Below the pieces are notes generated by a model that saw only the letters and a program-made list of their open reading frames with translations, was not told the origin of the DNA and did not search any database. Source: an uncultured Rhodospirillaceae bacterium (lineage in GTDB: Bacteria; Pseudomonadota; Alphaproteobacteria; Rhodospirillales; Magnetospirillaceae). Taken from it: a stretch of 61,258 nucleotides of DNA. Both the position numbers and the translations under genes were made by a program. Numbering within the stretch: the stretch's first letter is position 1; each line of letters starts with the position of its first letter. This document shows, piece by piece, positions 44,791 through 54,740 of this stretch. Where the stretch lies: assembly GCA_903941095.1 (NCBI GenBank), contig CAJANN010000177.1, positions 1 through 61,258 of the forward strand, in the 5' to 3' direction.

Positions 44791-45549
44791 TCACACCGCC
44801 AGCCGCCAGGCCATCAGGCCCAGCATACCGGCATTGGCCGCCAGCAGCAGCGGCGACCATTTGAGCATCGGTTCGCGCCACCGCGCCAGGGCGAAATGCC
44901 CCACCGTGCCGACGGCGACCAGAACCGGGACGGTGCCGGCGGCGAAGGCCAGCATCGCCAAGGCCGCCGCCAGCCCGTCGCCGCTGGCCGCCGCCGCCGC
45001 CAGGGCGGCATACAGCAGACCGCAGGGGATGAAGCCCAGCAACACCCCCAGCAGCCAGCCGCGCCAGCCGGTCGGCGTGGCGAACAGCGGCGCGGCCAGG
45101 CGGGCGACACGGGCGCTCCACCACGTTTCGCCGGCGGAACCATTCCCCAGCAGGGTCTTCAGGCGCGGCCAGGCCAGACCGGCCAGCAGCAGGGCGGCCA
45201 CGGCCAGCAAAGCGGCGGCCGCGAAGCGGAAGCCGCTCCAGCCGGTCAGGGTGCCGGCCGCCGTCCCGGCCAGAGCGCCCAGACCGGCATAGGTGGTCGC
45301 CCGGCCCAGATGATAGGGCAGCAGCAGGGCGCCCCGCAGCCGCGACCATTCCCCCATGCCGGCGGCGGGGATGCGCTCGAAGCGGGCGGCGGTCTGCGAC
45401 AATACGAAGGGGCCGCACATGCCGGCGCAATGGGTCAGGCTGCCGACCAACCCGGTCAGCAGCAGACCGCCCAGCAGACCGCCGTGATCCTGGACCGCGA
45501 CGCGGCAGACCGTCAGGCCGGCGGTCAGCAGGGACCAGGATTCGCTCAT
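44791..45549 (-). CDS. SafE/UreH-like (COG2836) membrane transport protein
   Basis: 252 aa, about six membrane helices. SLTHCAGMCGPFVLSQ near the N-terminus and GFIPCGLLYAAL in helix 4 are the HCxGMCG and PCG signatures of COG2836 proteins (CcoX/UreH-like), which are linked to copper or cytochrome oxidase assembly or metal transport. It overlaps cobA by 4 bp and precedes the SCO gene by 18 bp, so the two are likely a functional pair. Confidence 0.88.
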   Translation of the reverse strand: MSESWSLLTAGLTVCRVAVQDHGGLLGGLLLTGLVGSLTHCAGMCGPFVLSQTAARFERIPAAGMGEWSRLRGALLLPYHLGRATTYAGLGALAGTAAGTLTGWSGFRFAAAALLAVAALLLAGLAWPRLKTLLGNGSAGETWWSARVARLAAPLFATPTGWRGWLLGVLLGFIPCGLLYAALAAAAASGDGLAAALAMLAFAAGTVPVLVAVGTVGHFALARWREPMLKWSPLLLAANAGMLGLMAWRLAV

Positions 45550-46313
45550 TGCGGCGGCCACCAGTCCAGCCGCGGGCGCAATCCGACCACCGGACCGACC
45601 ACCAGCAGCGCCGGAGAGGGCAGCACCGGGTCGGCCAGCAGATCCGTCGCCGTCGCCAGGGTGGCGACCCGCACCGCCTGACCCGGCGTGGCCGCCCGCG
45701 ACACCAGGGCCACCGGCTCGCCGGCCGGCCGGCCGGCCCGCATCAGCCGGGCCGCCACGCGGTCCAGCTGGCGCAGGGCCATGTAGAACACCAGAACCTG
45801 GGCGCCGCGGCCCAGCGCATCCCAATCCACCTCGGGCGGCAGGTCGCCGTCGGGGCCGTGGCCGGTGACGAAGGTGACGGTGGAATTGCATTGCTTGGCG
45901 GTGGCCGGGATGCCGGCATAGGCCAGACCGCCGATCCCCGCCGTTATTCCGGGAACGATACGGAACACGATGCCGGCTTCGGCCAGGGCCAGCGCCTCTT
46001 CCGGGCCGCGGCCGAACACGAAGGGATCGCCGCCCTTCAGCCGCAGCACCCGCTTGCCGGCGCGGGCCAGCTCGATCAGGCGGGCGGTGATGCGCTCCTG
46101 CTTCGGACCGGCGACGCCGCCGCGCTTGCCCATTTCCTCGATCTCGGCGGCCGGGTTGACCATCGCCACGATGCGGGCGTCGACCAGGGCGTCGCAGACC
46201 ACATGGTCGGCCCCAGCCAGGGCATGGGCTGCCAGCAGGGTCAGCAGCCCGGGGTCGCCGGGGCCGGCTCCCACCAGCCAGACGGTTCCGGGCAGGAAAT
46301 CCGGCAGGGTCAT
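45546..46313 (-). CDS. cobA: Uroporphyrinogen-III C-methyltransferase
   Basis: 255 aa [56 protein letters not shown] and the TFVTGH stretch. It methylates uroporphyrinogen III at C2 and C7 with S-adenosylmethionine to make precorrin-2, the branch point to siroheme and cobalamin. It carries no CysG-like dehydrogenase/ferrochelatase. Overlaps cobM and the SafE-like gene by 4 bp each. Confidence 0.97.
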   Translation of the reverse strand: MTLPDFLPGTVWLVGAGPGDPGLLTLLAAHALAGADHVVCDALVDARIVAMVNPAAEIEEMGKRGGVAGPKQERITARLIELARAGKRVLRLKGGDPFVFGRGPEEALALAEAGIVFRIVPGITAGIGGLAYAGIPATAKQCNSTVTFVTGHGPDGDLPPEVDWDALGRGAQVLVFYMALRQLDRVAARLMRAGRPAGEPVALVSRAATPGQAVRVATLATATDLLADPVLPSPALLVVGPVVGLRPRLDWWPPQ

Positions 46314-47071
46314 GGCTTGCCCGGCCGCAGCACGTGGGTATGGTCGGGGGCGTACAGGCGGGAATCGCTGAACTCGGCCCCGCCCAGCACCCGCCCGACC
46401 AGAATCAGCGCCGTGCGGGTCAGGCCGGCCGATTTCACCCGCTCGCGGATGTCGCCCAGGGTGCCCTTGATGAAGGCCTGATCCGGCCAGCTGACGCGAT
46501 AGGCCACCGCCACCGGACAATCCTTGCCGTACAGCGGGGTCAGTTCCTTGACCACATGGGCCAGGTTGGCGATGGACAGGTGGATGGCCAGGGTCGCCCC
46601 GGTCCGGCCCAGGGTCGCCAGGTCCTCGCCCTCGGGCATGGCCGACGAGCGCACCGCGGTGCGGGTCAGGATGATGGTCTGGCTGACGTCGGGCAGGGTG
46701 AGTTCCGCCCCCAGGGCGGCGGCGGCGGCGGTGAAGGACGGCACGCCGGGGGTGACGTCATAGGGGATGCCCAGGGCATCCAGACGGCGCATCTGCTCGG
46801 CCACCGCCCCATAGATCGAGGGATCGCCGGAATGGACGCGGGCGACGTCCAGGCCCTTGTCGTCGGCATCCTCCATCTCGGCGACGATCTCGTCCAGATT
46901 CATCGGCGCGGTGTCGACCACCCGCGCCCCGGCCGGAGCCTCGGCCACCACTTCGGCCGGCACCAGCGAACCGGCGTAAAGGCAGACCGGACAGCGGCGG
47001 ATCAAGGCCAGCCCGCGCACGGTGATGAGATCGGGGGCGCCCGGTCCGGCGCCGATGAAATGCACGGTCAT
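46310..47071 (-). CDS. cobM: Precorrin-4 C11-methyltransferase (CobM/CbiF)
   Basis: 253 aa. [44 protein letters not shown] and [16 protein letters not shown], the CbiF/CobM signatures. It transfers a methyl group from S-adenosylmethionine to C11. Because CbiX and CbiG are encoded in the same operon, the natural substrate is probably cobalt-precorrin-4. It follows the cbiG-cobJ stop region by 4 bp on the minus strand side. Confidence 0.96.
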   Translation of the reverse strand: MTVHFIGAGPGAPDLITVRGLALIRRCPVCLYAGSLVPAEVVAEAPAGARVVDTAPMNLDEIVAEMEDADDKGLDVARVHSGDPSIYGAVAEQMRRLDALGIPYDVTPGVPSFTAAAAALGAELTLPDVSQTIILTRTAVRSSAMPEGEDLATLGRTGATLAIHLSIANLAHVVKELTPLYGKDCPVAVAYRVSWPDQAFIKGTLGDIRERVKSAGLTRTALILVGRVLGGAEFSDSRLYAPDHTHVLRPGKP

Positions 47072-47075
47072 GGGA

Positions 47076-48863
47076 TCAGCTCAACTTCCTGGCATAGCCG
47101 CGGGGAGTATAGACCCATTTGCGCCCGCCCGCATCCAGCAGCCTGGTTTCCGACGATCCGACCAGCACCATCGTCAGCATGTCGGCATGGTCGGGGGTCA
47201 GCTCGCCCAGGGTGACGACGCGGATGCTTTCCTCGGGCCGCCCCAGTTGGCGGGCCAGGATCACCGGGGTCTCGGGCGGGCGGCCGGTCAGCAGGATATC
47301 GCGGGCGCGCGCCAGCTGGTCCCGGCGCCGTTTCGATACCGGATTATAGAAGCAGACGACGAAATCCGCCGCCGCCGCCGCCTGCAGGCGCTTCTCGATG
47401 GTTTTCCACGGGGTCAGCAGGTCGGACAGCGAAATGGTGCAGAAATCATGGTTGACCGGCGCCCCGGCCCGGGCGGCGGCGGCCTGCAGGGCGGAACTGC
47501 CCGGCACCACGGCGATTTCGGCCCGCAGCCATTCGGGCCGGCGTTCGCGGTCCAGCAGCTCGAACACCAGCGTGGCCAGGGCGTAGATGCCGGAATCGCC
47601 GGAACAGATCAACGCCACGCTGCGCCCCTGGCCGGCCAGATCCAGGGCTTTGCGGGCCCGGTCGGCCTCGGCCCCCAGATCGCTTTCATGACGGGTCTTG
47701 CCGTCGGCCGCATCGCCCAGCAGATCCAGATACAGGCCGTATCCCACCAGATCGCCGGCGGCGGCGATGGCGGCGCTGGCTTCGGGCGAGCGCCAGCCGG
47801 CCATGCCGGGACCGATCCCCACCACCATCAGCCGGCCCCGGCCGGCACCGACCGTTCCGGCATCGATCAGACCGGCCGAGCGGGCCAGGGCCACCGTGGC
47901 GCGGCGCGACTTGGTCTTGCCCACCACCAGGGCCGAGCCGGGACCGGCCGCGGCCAGGGCCGCCCCTTCCGACACCCCGGGACAGCCGATTTCCCTGAGC
48001 ACCACATCCGAGGGATTGAGCAGCCGCGGCGCCTCGTCGTTCAGGCGGGCGGCGGTGAAGAAGCGGGCCGGCACACCCAGGCCGGCGGCCAGATCCTGCA
48101 CCGCCGCCTCATCCATCTTCAGGTCGACCGAAGCGACGCAGGCGACGGCTCCCGGCGCCAGCCCTTCCGCCGCCAGGGTTTCCTGCACCAGCCGCGCCAG
48201 CTCGGCCGGGTCGCAGCCGCGTTCGCATCCCACCCCCAGGGCCAGAACCGGCGGGTTGTACAGCAACTCGTCCTCGTCGGTGGCCACCGCATGGTCGGTG
48301 ATGCGCACCAGCGGCTGGCCGTCGTCGGCAACGGGCAGACCGGCCAGCCAATCGGCATTGCCGGCCTCGACCTCCAGGCGGACCTTGCCGCCGGCCAGCA
48401 GGGCGGCGGCCACCGGCTTGATGGCGGCCGGAGTGGCGACGCGCCAGCCGGGCGGCGGCTCGTCCAGCGACAGGCCCAGGGTCAGATCGCCGGCGGTGGT
48501 CACGGCGGCCTGGCCGCCCAGGGCCGCCGCCAGGGTCCGGGCCAGGCGGTTGGCGCCGTGATGGCCGCCCAGCAGCGGCACCACCGCGCTGCCGTCGGGG
48601 GCCACCGCCAACACCGGCGGCTCGGCCTGCTTGTCGGCCAGCAGCGGCGCCACGGCACGGATCAGGATACCGGCGGCACAGATCCCGACGATGGCGCTGC
48701 CGGCGGCGAACAGGGCGCGGATATGGGCGGCGGCATCGGAAAAGCTTTGCTCGGTCCCGTCGACCCGCCCGGCCAGTCCGTGCAGGACGGCGCCCGGCAG
48801 GGCGGCGGCCACGGCGCGGGCGGTGGGCAGGGCGGCGGGAGTCAGACACAGGATGGCGGTCAT
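47076..48863 (-). CDS. cbiG-cobJ: CbiG-CobJ fusion: cobalt-precorrin-5A hydrolase / precorrin-3B C17-methyltransferase
   Basis: 595 aa. Residues 1-335 are CbiG ([14 protein letters not shown] in the N-domain, [16 protein letters not shown] and [17 protein letters not shown] in the C-domain); residues ~345-590 are CobJ/CbiH methyltransferase ([54 protein letters not shown]). Joined, it performs C17 methylation with ring contraction and then acetaldehyde extrusion. ATG 48863 overlaps cobI (ATGA). CbiG belongs to the early-cobalt pathway; the ferredoxin domain of CobZ/late pathway is absent. Confidence 0.94.
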   Translation of the reverse strand: MTAILCLTPAALPTARAVAAALPGAVLHGLAGRVDGTEQSFSDAAAHIRALFAAGSAIVGICAAGILIRAVAPLLADKQAEPPVLAVAPDGSAVVPLLGGHHGANRLARTLAAALGGQAAVTTAGDLTLGLSLDEPPPGWRVATPAAIKPVAAALLAGGKVRLEVEAGNADWLAGLPVADDGQPLVRITDHAVATDEDELLYNPPVLALGVGCERGCDPAELARLVQETLAAEGLAPGAVACVASVDLKMDEAAVQDLAAGLGVPARFFTAARLNDEAPRLLNPSDVVLREIGCPGVSEGAALAAAGPGSALVVGKTKSRRATVALARSAGLIDAGTVGAGRGRLMVVGIGPGMAGWRSPEASAAIAAAGDLVGYGLYLDLLGDAADGKTRHESDLGAEADRARKALDLAGQGRSVALICSGDSGIYALATLVFELLDRERRPEWLRAEIAVVPGSSALQAAAARAGAPVNHDFCTISLSDLLTPWKTIEKRLQAAAAADFVVCFYNPVSKRRRDQLARARDILLTGRPPETPVILARQLGRPEESIRVVTLGELTPDHADMLTMVLVGSSETRLLDAGGRKWVYTPRGYARKLS

Positions 48864-49540
48864 GGATGCACCAGGATCAAGGAGAAATAGGACAGATCGC
48901 CGGCCTCGGCCAGCGGCACCACCCGCTGCTCGGGCAGGGTGGCGCGTTCGACCGCCACCGCCCGATGGGTCAGACCCAGCCGGGTCAGCAGGGCGGTCAG
49001 CCGGGCGGCATGACGGCCGACCTTCATGATCACCGCCGCGTCGGCGGCCCGCAGCAGGGCCTCGATACGATCGTCGGCGGCGGTGGCGGGGATGACCGCC
49101 AGACTGTTGTCCAGCAGGGTCAGGGGCTGGCGGGCGGCGGCGGCGGCGGCCATCGGCGACGACACCCCGGGCACCACCTGCACCGGAAACCGCCGGTCCA
49201 GCCGCCCCATGACGTAAAGAAACGATCCGAAGAACAGCGGGTCGCCCTCGCACAGCACCCCGACGTCGCGGCCGGCTTCCAGGTGTCCGGCAATAGTTCC
49301 GGCTGCGCAATCATAAGCCCGGTCGGTGTCGTCGCGGTCGGGACGGAAGGACAGGCGGATGGCGATCTCGGTCCGGCCGGCGGGAATGTGGGCGGCGGCG
49401 ATCGAGCGGGCGAACCCGTCGCCTTCCAGCGGCGCCGGCCAGGCCAGCACCGGCAAGGCCCCCAGCAGACGGATGGCCTTGGCGGTCAGCAGCTCGGGGT
49501 CGCCGGGGCCGACGCCGATGCCCCACAAGGTGCCGGTCAT
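48860..49540 (-). CDS. cobI: Precorrin-2 C20-methyltransferase (CobI/CbiL)
   Basis: 226 aa. LWGIGVGPGDPELLTAKA at the N-terminus, CEGDPLFFGSFLYVM and VPGVSSPMAAAAA mark CobI/CbiL. It methylates (cobalt-)precorrin-2 at C20. ATG 49540 was chosen: the upstream in-frame Thr/Ile/Val-rich extension is the antisense reading of the CbiX His tail. It starts 7 bp after the cbiX stop. Confidence 0.96.
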   Translation of the reverse strand: MTGTLWGIGVGPGDPELLTAKAIRLLGALPVLAWPAPLEGDGFARSIAAAHIPAGRTEIAIRLSFRPDRDDTDRAYDCAAGTIAGHLEAGRDVGVLCEGDPLFFGSFLYVMGRLDRRFPVQVVPGVSSPMAAAAAARQPLTLLDNSLAVIPATAADDRIEALLRAADAAVIMKVGRHAARLTALLTRLGLTHRAVAVERATLPEQRVVPLAEAGDLSYFSLILVHP

Positions 49541-49547
49541 GGCGGCG

Positions 49548-50510
49548 TCAATGATCGTGGTGGTGATGGTGGCCGTGGTGATGACCATGACCGTGATCAT
49601 GGTCATGGCCGTGGTGACGGCCGTGGTCGGCGTCGGTGCCGATGCCCACCACGTGGTGGTGGTGGCCGGCCTGGGCGGTGCCGACCTGCCCTTCGTAGCC
49701 GACCACCTGTGCCCGGTATTTGCACAGGGTGCAGTTCATGTGGGTGCGGCCTTCCAGGATTTCCTCAACCCGCTCGACGAAGCTGTCGATGACCAGCGGA
49801 TGGTCGTTGAGATAGGGGGCCTTGACGATCTCGATCTCGGGATGGGCGGCGGCGGCTTCGTCGGCCCAGGCATAGATGCGCTTGACCAGGATGCCGGTGA
49901 ACAGGAAGTAGGGGAAGACGACGATGCGGCGATAGCCCAGCCGCACGGCGCGGTCCAGCGCCTGGTCGACCAGCGGGTAGGCGACGCCGGAATAGGCGGT
50001 CTCGGCCCAGCCGAACCCCATGCCTTCCCACAGCATGCGCGCCACCTTCGAGACGTTGGAATTGGCGTCGGGATCGTTGGTGCCGCGTCCCACCACCAGC
50101 AGCAGGGTGTCTTTCCGCGAAACCGCGGGATCGGCTCCGGCCAGCGCCTCGTCGATGCGGGCGGCGGCGGCGGCCAGCAGCTTGGGGTCGACGGCCAGTT
50201 CGCGGCCGAACTGGACGGTCAGCCCCGGATGGGCGGCGGCGAAGGTGTTGACCTCCCACGGCAGGTCGTTCTTGACGTGACCGGCGGCGAACAGCATGCC
50301 CGGCACCGCCAGGATGCGGGTTACGCCCTTGGCCTTCAGCGCCTCCAGCCCGTCCTTGATCACCGGACGGGCGAATTCCAGATAGCCCGATTCCACCGCA
50401 TAGGCCGGCAGCCGATGGGCGAGATGATGGGCCAGGGAAGCGAATTCCGTCGTTGCTTCGACGTCGCGGCTGCCGTGGCCGCAGATCATCACCCCGATTT
50501 TTTCAGACAT
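49548..50510 (-). CDS. cbiX: Sirohydrochlorin cobaltochelatase CbiX, long form with Fe-S motif and His tail
   Basis: 320 aa with two CbiX halves: ICGHGSRD ... PGMLFAAGHVKND (catalytic His pair) and VVGRGTNDPDANSN ... PYFLFTGILVKR. The C-terminus has MNCTLCKYRAQ, the MxCxxC motif that holds an Fe-S cluster in Bacillus CbiX-L, and ends in a tail of about 30 residues that is more than half His. It inserts Co2+ into sirohydrochlorin, the committing step of the early-cobalt route. The tail may store cobalt. ATG 50510 is preferred over longer in-frame starts. Confidence 0.96.
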   Translation of the reverse strand: MSEKIGVMICGHGSRDVEATTEFASLAHHLAHRLPAYAVESGYLEFARPVIKDGLEALKAKGVTRILAVPGMLFAAGHVKNDLPWEVNTFAAAHPGLTVQFGRELAVDPKLLAAAAARIDEALAGADPAVSRKDTLLLVVGRGTNDPDANSNVSKVARMLWEGMGFGWAETAYSGVAYPLVDQALDRAVRLGYRRIVVFPYFLFTGILVKRIYAWADEAAAAHPEIEIVKAPYLNDHPLVIDSFVERVEEILEGRTHMNCTLCKYRAQVVGYEGQVGTAQAGHHHHVVGIGTDADHGRHHGHDHDHGHGHHHGHHHHHDH

Positions 50511-50628
50511 GCGCGTGGTCCTTGCCTTCATGCGATACGTCATCTGGTCCGGCTGGTCCGTGCCTCCGGCCGGAGCGGGGGACTATAGGGGGATTGCCGG
50601 GGATTTGTAAGAGCCTGCCGAGTGATTT

Positions 50629-51639
50629 ATGCTGCGGCGCATGTTGCCGTTCGGTACCCATTTCGGCCACGCGCCCGACGCCCTGCTGATGCTGTTCATG
50701 GCCCTTGGCCTGGAAGCGGTGCTGGGCGAGATGAACTGGCTGTTCCGCCACCTGCCCCACCCGGTGGTGCTGGCCGGCAATGCCGTTTCCGGCCTCGAAC
50801 GCCGTCTCAACCGCACCACGCTGTCCGACGCGGCGCGCCGGCTGCGCGGCGCCGTCGCCGTGCTGCTGCTGGTCGCCGCCGCCGCCCTGGCCGGGGCCGT
50901 CATCGCCTTCGTCGCCCGCACGCTGCCCCATGCCTGGATCGCCGAAGTCTTCGCCGCCGCCGTGCTGCTGGCCCAGAAAAGCCTGTTCCGCCATGTCGAC
51001 GACGTCGCCCGCGCCTTGCAGACGCACGGGCTGGAGGCCGGCCGCTTCGCCGTCGGCCGGATCGTCGGACGCGACCCGCAAAGTCTGGACGAACACGGCG
51101 TCGCCCGTGCCGCGATCGAATCCCTGGCCGAGAACTTTTCCGACGCGGTGGTCGCCCCGGCCCTGTGGTACGTGCTGTTCGGCCTGCCCGGCCTGATGGC
51201 CTATAAGATGGTCAACACCCTGGACAGCATGATCGGCTACCGCAACGACCGCTACCGCGCCTTCGGCTGGGCGGCGGCCCGGCTGGACGACCTGCTGAAC
51301 CTGATCCCGGCCCGGCTGTCGGGCCTGATCATCATCCTGGCCGCCCTGTTCGCCGCCCGCGGCAACCCGTGGCGGGCGGCCACCACCATGCTGACCGATG
51401 CCCGCCACCACCGCTCCCCCAATTCCGGCTGGCCCGAGGCGGCGATGGCCGGCGCCCTGGGGCTGGCGCTGGGCGGACCGCGGCGCTATCCCGGCCTGAC
51501 CGTCGACGAGAAATGGATCGGCCAGGGCCGGGCCAGGGCCACCTTCACCGACATCGACCGCGCCCTGCACCTGTTTTCCGCCGCCTGCCTGCTGCATGCC
51601 GGGCTGGTGGTCCTGGTGCTGTGGCTTCAGTCCCTATAG
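50629..51639 (+). CDS. cbiB: Adenosylcobinamide-phosphate synthase (CbiB/CobD)
   Basis: 336 aa membrane protein. [51 protein letters not shown] and [20 protein letters not shown] are the family blocks. It attaches aminopropanol (phosphate) to adenosylcobyric acid at the inner membrane. It is divergent from the cbiX operon (118 bp) and overlaps the 3' end of cobQ by 13 bp, convergently. ATG 50641 is an alternative start. Confidence 0.96.
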   Translation: MLRRMLPFGTHFGHAPDALLMLFMALGLEAVLGEMNWLFRHLPHPVVLAGNAVSGLERRLNRTTLSDAARRLRGAVAVLLLVAAAALAGAVIAFVARTLPHAWIAEVFAAAVLLAQKSLFRHVDDVARALQTHGLEAGRFAVGRIVGRDPQSLDEHGVARAAIESLAENFSDAVVAPALWYVLFGLPGLMAYKMVNTLDSMIGYRNDRYRAFGWAAARLDDLLNLIPARLSGLIIILAALFAARGNPWRAATTMLTDARHHRSPNSGWPEAAMAGALGLALGGPRRYPGLTVDEKWIGQGRARATFTDIDRALHLFSAACLLHAGLVVLVLWLQSL

Positions 51640-53087
51640 GCGATCCGGCGCAACGCCGCCAGGTCGACATGGGTTTCCAGGTGGTCGGCCAGACGGTCCA
51701 GCACATCCTCGACCACGGCGTCATAGGCCAGCGCCCCCGGCCGTTCCAGAAACCCGGCGCGGAACGCGTCGGACGCGAACAGGCCGTGCAGATAGCACCC
51801 CGCCACCCGCCCGTCGGCGGATTGCGCCCCGTCGGGGCCGCCGCCCAGATGCAGGAAAGGCCGGGCGCAATCGGGACCCAGGGTGCGGCCCATATGCATC
51901 TCGTATCCGCGCACCGGCCGCCCGGCGCCGTCGCTGCCGGCGGCTTCCACCAGCGTCTTGTCCGCCCCCATGACCGTTTCGACATCGAGCAGACCCAGGC
52001 CGGCACTGGACGAACCGGCAGGGCCTTCGACCCCCAGCGGGTCGCTGACGGTCCGGCCCAGCATCTGATAGCCGGCGCAGATGCCCAGCACCCGGCCGCC
52101 GCGGCGCAGATGCGCGGCCAGATCGATGTCCCAGCCCTGGCGGCGGAAGAAATCCAGATCGGCGATGGTCGCCTTCGACCCCGGCAGGATCACCCAATGG
52201 GCGTCCCCGGGCAATGCCTGGCCGGGGGCGACGAACTGGACCGACACGTCCGGTTCGGCGGCCAGCGGATCGAAATCGTCGAAATTGGCGATGCGCGACA
52301 GGCGGGGCACGGCGATGCGGATGTTCCCGCCGCCGCCGCCGCAGGCCAGCGAGGCGCCGTCCTCGGCCGGCAGACGGGCGGCGTCGGCGAAGAAGGGAAC
52401 GATGCCCAGGCACGGCAGGCCGGTGCGGGCGGCGATCAGCTCGACCGCCGGGGCGAACAGCGTCACGTCGCCGCGGAACCGATTGATGACATAGCCCTTC
52501 AGTCTGGCCCGTTCGGCCGGCGGCAGCACTTCCCAGGTGCCGACGATGGCGGCGATGACCCCGCCCCGGTCGATGTCGGCCACCAGCACCACCGGAATGT
52601 CGGCCGCCTCGGCAAAGCCCATGTTGGCGATGTCGGCGGCGCGCAGATTGATTTCCGCCGCGCTGCCGGCCCCTTCCACCAGCATCAGGTCGGCTTCGGC
52701 GGCCAGCCGGCGGAAGCTTTGCAGCACCTGCGGCAGCAATGTCGGTTTGAGAGCGTAATAATCCCGGGCGCTGGCATTGGTCAACACCCTGCCCTGGACC
52801 ACCACCTGGGCGCCGGTTTCCGATTGCGGCTTCAGCAGCACCGGATTCATGTCGCTGACCGGGCGGGTGCGGGCGGCGCGCGCCTGCAGCGCCTGGGCAC
52901 GGCCGATCTCGCCGCCGTCGGCGGTGACGGCGGCATTGTTGGACATGTTCTGCGGCTTGAACGGCCGGACCGCCAGATTCCGGCGCGTGAAGGCCCGCGC
53001 CAGCCCGGCGACCAGCAGCGACTTGCCGACATCCGAGCCGGTGCCCTGCAGCATCAGGGCGGCGGCGGGGGGCGGATCAGCGGGCAA
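51627..53087 (-). CDS. cobQ: Cobyric acid synthase (CobQ/CbiP)
   Basis: 486 aa. ATPase part with [30 protein letters not shown]; amidotransferase part with catalytic Cys in [13 protein letters not shown] and His in GYEMHMGRT. It amidates b, d, e and g carboxylates of adenosylcobyrinic acid diamide. TTG start at 53087 gives a normal N-terminus; ATG 53054 would start inside the conserved P-loop strand. Start overlaps the SYLF gene stop by 11 bp. Confidence 0.96.
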   Translation of the reverse strand: MPADPPPAAALMLQGTGSDVGKSLLVAGLARAFTRRNLAVRPFKPQNMSNNAAVTADGGEIGRAQALQARAARTRPVSDMNPVLLKPQSETGAQVVVQGRVLTNASARDYYALKPTLLPQVLQSFRRLAAEADLMLVEGAGSAAEINLRAADIANMGFAEAADIPVVLVADIDRGGVIAAIVGTWEVLPPAERARLKGYVINRFRGDVTLFAPAVELIAARTGLPCLGIVPFFADAARLPAEDGASLACGGGGGNIRIAVPRLSRIANFDDFDPLAAEPDVSVQFVAPGQALPGDAHWVILPGSKATIADLDFFRRQGWDIDLAAHLRRGGRVLGICAGYQMLGRTVSDPLGVEGPAGSSSAGLGLLDVETVMGADKTLVEAAGSDGAGRPVRGYEMHMGRTLGPDCARPFLHLGGGPDGAQSADGRVAGCYLHGLFASDAFRAGFLERPGALAYDAVVEDVLDRLADHLETHVDLAALRRIAYRD

Positions 53088-53748
53088 GGACGTCTCGCAG
53101 CCGGTCGGCCTGGGGATTGTCCAGACGGCGGTTCAGCACGATGTCCTCGGGCACCGGATTGCCGCCGTAATAGGCGGCGTTCCAGGAATGCCGGGGCAAC
53201 AGGCCGGACCCGTCCAGCGAAGCGCCGCCATACACCCCCACCGCCTTGTTGAAGGCGTAGATGTCGGCCCCGGCGTTGCTGGTGGTCGCCGCATGGGCGC
53301 CGCCGCCGACATGGGCCACCGCCACCCCGGCATTGGCCCCGGCCTTGAAGCGGTTTTCCATCACCGCCCGCAGCCCGGCCTCGGACATGATGACGAAAAC
53401 GGTTTCGGCATCCTGCACCCCGATCTGCAGCCCCACCGATCCCGAAGCCACCGAATAGAAGGCCGGCCCCGACCAGCGTCCGGCAGAATCGCGGGCCAGC
53501 AATACCCCGGTTCCCCATTCCGCCCCCAGAATGAACCCGCCCTTGACCAGATCGGGGACGATCAGCACGGCCCGGGCCTTGGCCAGCCGGGCGTCCAGGT
53601 CCCGCTGCATGGCCGGGTCGCGGCGCAGGCGCTCGACGGTGTTGGCCGCCTTCTGCACCATCTGGATCTGATCGGTGACGGTCTGGGCCGCCGCCGGACA
53701 GACCAGAACGCAGACCAGCATGATGACGGAAACAATGGACAGACGCAT
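53077..53748 (-). CDS. SYLF (lipid-binding, Ysc84-type) domain protein
   Basis: 223 aa. Signal peptide ([17 protein letters not shown]), a helical segment, then a SYLF domain (~55-220): [75 protein letters not shown]-type Gly-rich strands. Eukaryotic Ysc84 binds phosphoinositides; bacterial exported members are of unknown role. It is wedged between cobO and cobQ and overlaps cobQ, probably only by transcriptional convenience. Confidence 0.9.
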   Translation of the reverse strand: MRLSIVSVIMLVCVLVCPAAAQTVTDQIQMVQKAANTVERLRRDPAMQRDLDARLAKARAVLIVPDLVKGGFILGAEWGTGVLLARDSAGRWSGPAFYSVASGSVGLQIGVQDAETVFVIMSEAGLRAVMENRFKAGANAGVAVAHVGGGAHAATTSNAGADIYAFNKAVGVYGGASLDGSGLLPRHSWNAAYYGGNPVPEDIVLNRRLDNPQADRLRDVLAR

Positions 53749-53804
53749 GCGACCCCCCCGGAGCAGCCCTGCCGGATCATAGAAGCGGGGCCGTTAGAAT
53801 CCGG

Positions 53805-54410
53805 TTAAAACTCGATGCCCGGCTGGGCCTTGATGCCGTCGCGGAACGGGTGCTTGACCAGGGACATCTCGGTCGCCAGATCGGCGGCCTCGATCAGCGC
53901 CGGGGCGGCGTTGCGGCCGGTGAAGACCACGTGCTGCCCGGCCGGCCGGGCGGCGACGGCGGCCAGGACCGGCTCGATCGTCAGATACTCGTAGCGCAGC
54001 GCCACGTTGATCTCGTCCAGGATGACCAGCCGCAACGACGGGTCGGCCAACATGGAAAGCGCCACCTGCCATGCCCGTTCGGCGGCGGCGACGTCACGGG
54101 CGCGGTCCTGCGTTTCCCAGGTGAAGCCCTCGCCCATCGCCTTGAAGGTCACCAGATCGCCGAAGGATTCCATCACCCGGCGCTCGGCGGTGTCCCACGC
54201 CCCCTTGATGAACTGGACGATCCCCACCTTCAGACCGTGGCCGACACAGCGGATGGCCATGCCGAAGGCGGCGGTGGACTTGCCCTTGCCGGGGCCGGTA
54301 TGGACGATCAGCAGGCCCTTTTCCCCCTGCTTCCTGGCCATCAGCCGGTCGCGGCTGGCCTTTTTCTTGGCCATCTTGTCCTTGTGTCGCTCAAGGCTGT
54401 CGTCGGTCAT
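53805..54410 (-). CDS. cobO: Cob(I)yrinic acid a,c-diamide adenosyltransferase (CobO/BtuR)
   Basis: 201 aa. ATP-binding P-loop in VHTGPGKGKSTAAFGMA, VQFIKGAWDTAER, and VILDEINVALRYEYL with conserved Asp-Glu. It transfers the adenosyl group of ATP to Co(I) corrinoids. It starts the cobO-SYLF-cobQ run; 135 bp of divergent space separates it from the small membrane protein gene. Confidence 0.96.
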   Translation of the reverse strand: MTDDSLERHKDKMAKKKASRDRLMARKQGEKGLLIVHTGPGKGKSTAAFGMAIRCVGHGLKVGIVQFIKGAWDTAERRVMESFGDLVTFKAMGEGFTWETQDRARDVAAAERAWQVALSMLADPSLRLVILDEINVALRYEYLTIEPVLAAVAARPAGQHVVFTGRNAAPALIEAADLATEMSLVKHPFRDGIKAQPGIEF

Positions 54411-54545
54411 GGCGGCTCCGGGGCTGGACGGCGGGGCAAGGATGGTGACGCAAGGGCGGGTGGTTCGGCAAGAAAGAAGCCGTGGCGGGAACAGCGCATT
54501 TATAGTAGATTATCCGCATATTGAGAGATCGGGAGAGATCCGCCC

Positions 54546-54740
54546 ATGTCCGCGAAAGCCTGGCTGTTCATTGCCTCGGTGTTTACCGTCGTGTTCGGTG
54601 TCGGCGGCTTCGCCGTTCTGGGCGTCATCGCCAAGGTTCCGGCTGCGGAATATTGGATGGTCGTCCTGGGCGGCGTGGTGGTCGGCGGCGCCTGGCTGGC
54701 CCTGATCACCGTTCTGCACCGGCAAAGCCTGCACGAGTAA
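54546..54740 (+). CDS. Small two-helix membrane protein, 64 aa
   Basis: Two membrane helices (residues 5-29, WLFIASVFTVVFGVGGFAVLG; and 36-56, WMVVLGGVVVGGAWLALI) with a short loop and a His-containing tail (HRQSLHE). GGGAGAG about 8 bases before the ATG, and an AT-rich upstream patch (TTATAGTAGATTATCC), support expression. No recognisable family. Its 3' end overlaps the convergent gluQ gene by 35 bp. Confidence 0.7.
   Translation: MSAKAWLFIASVFTVVFGVGGFAVLGVIAKVPAAEYWMVVLGGVVVGGAWLALITVLHRQSLHE

Noticed and set aside
49548-49606. N-terminal extension of cobI (Met-Thr-Ile-rich) into the cbiX gene
   Set aside because: It is the reading of the cbiX His-tail codons in another frame; CobI family proteins start at GTLWGIGVGPGDP.
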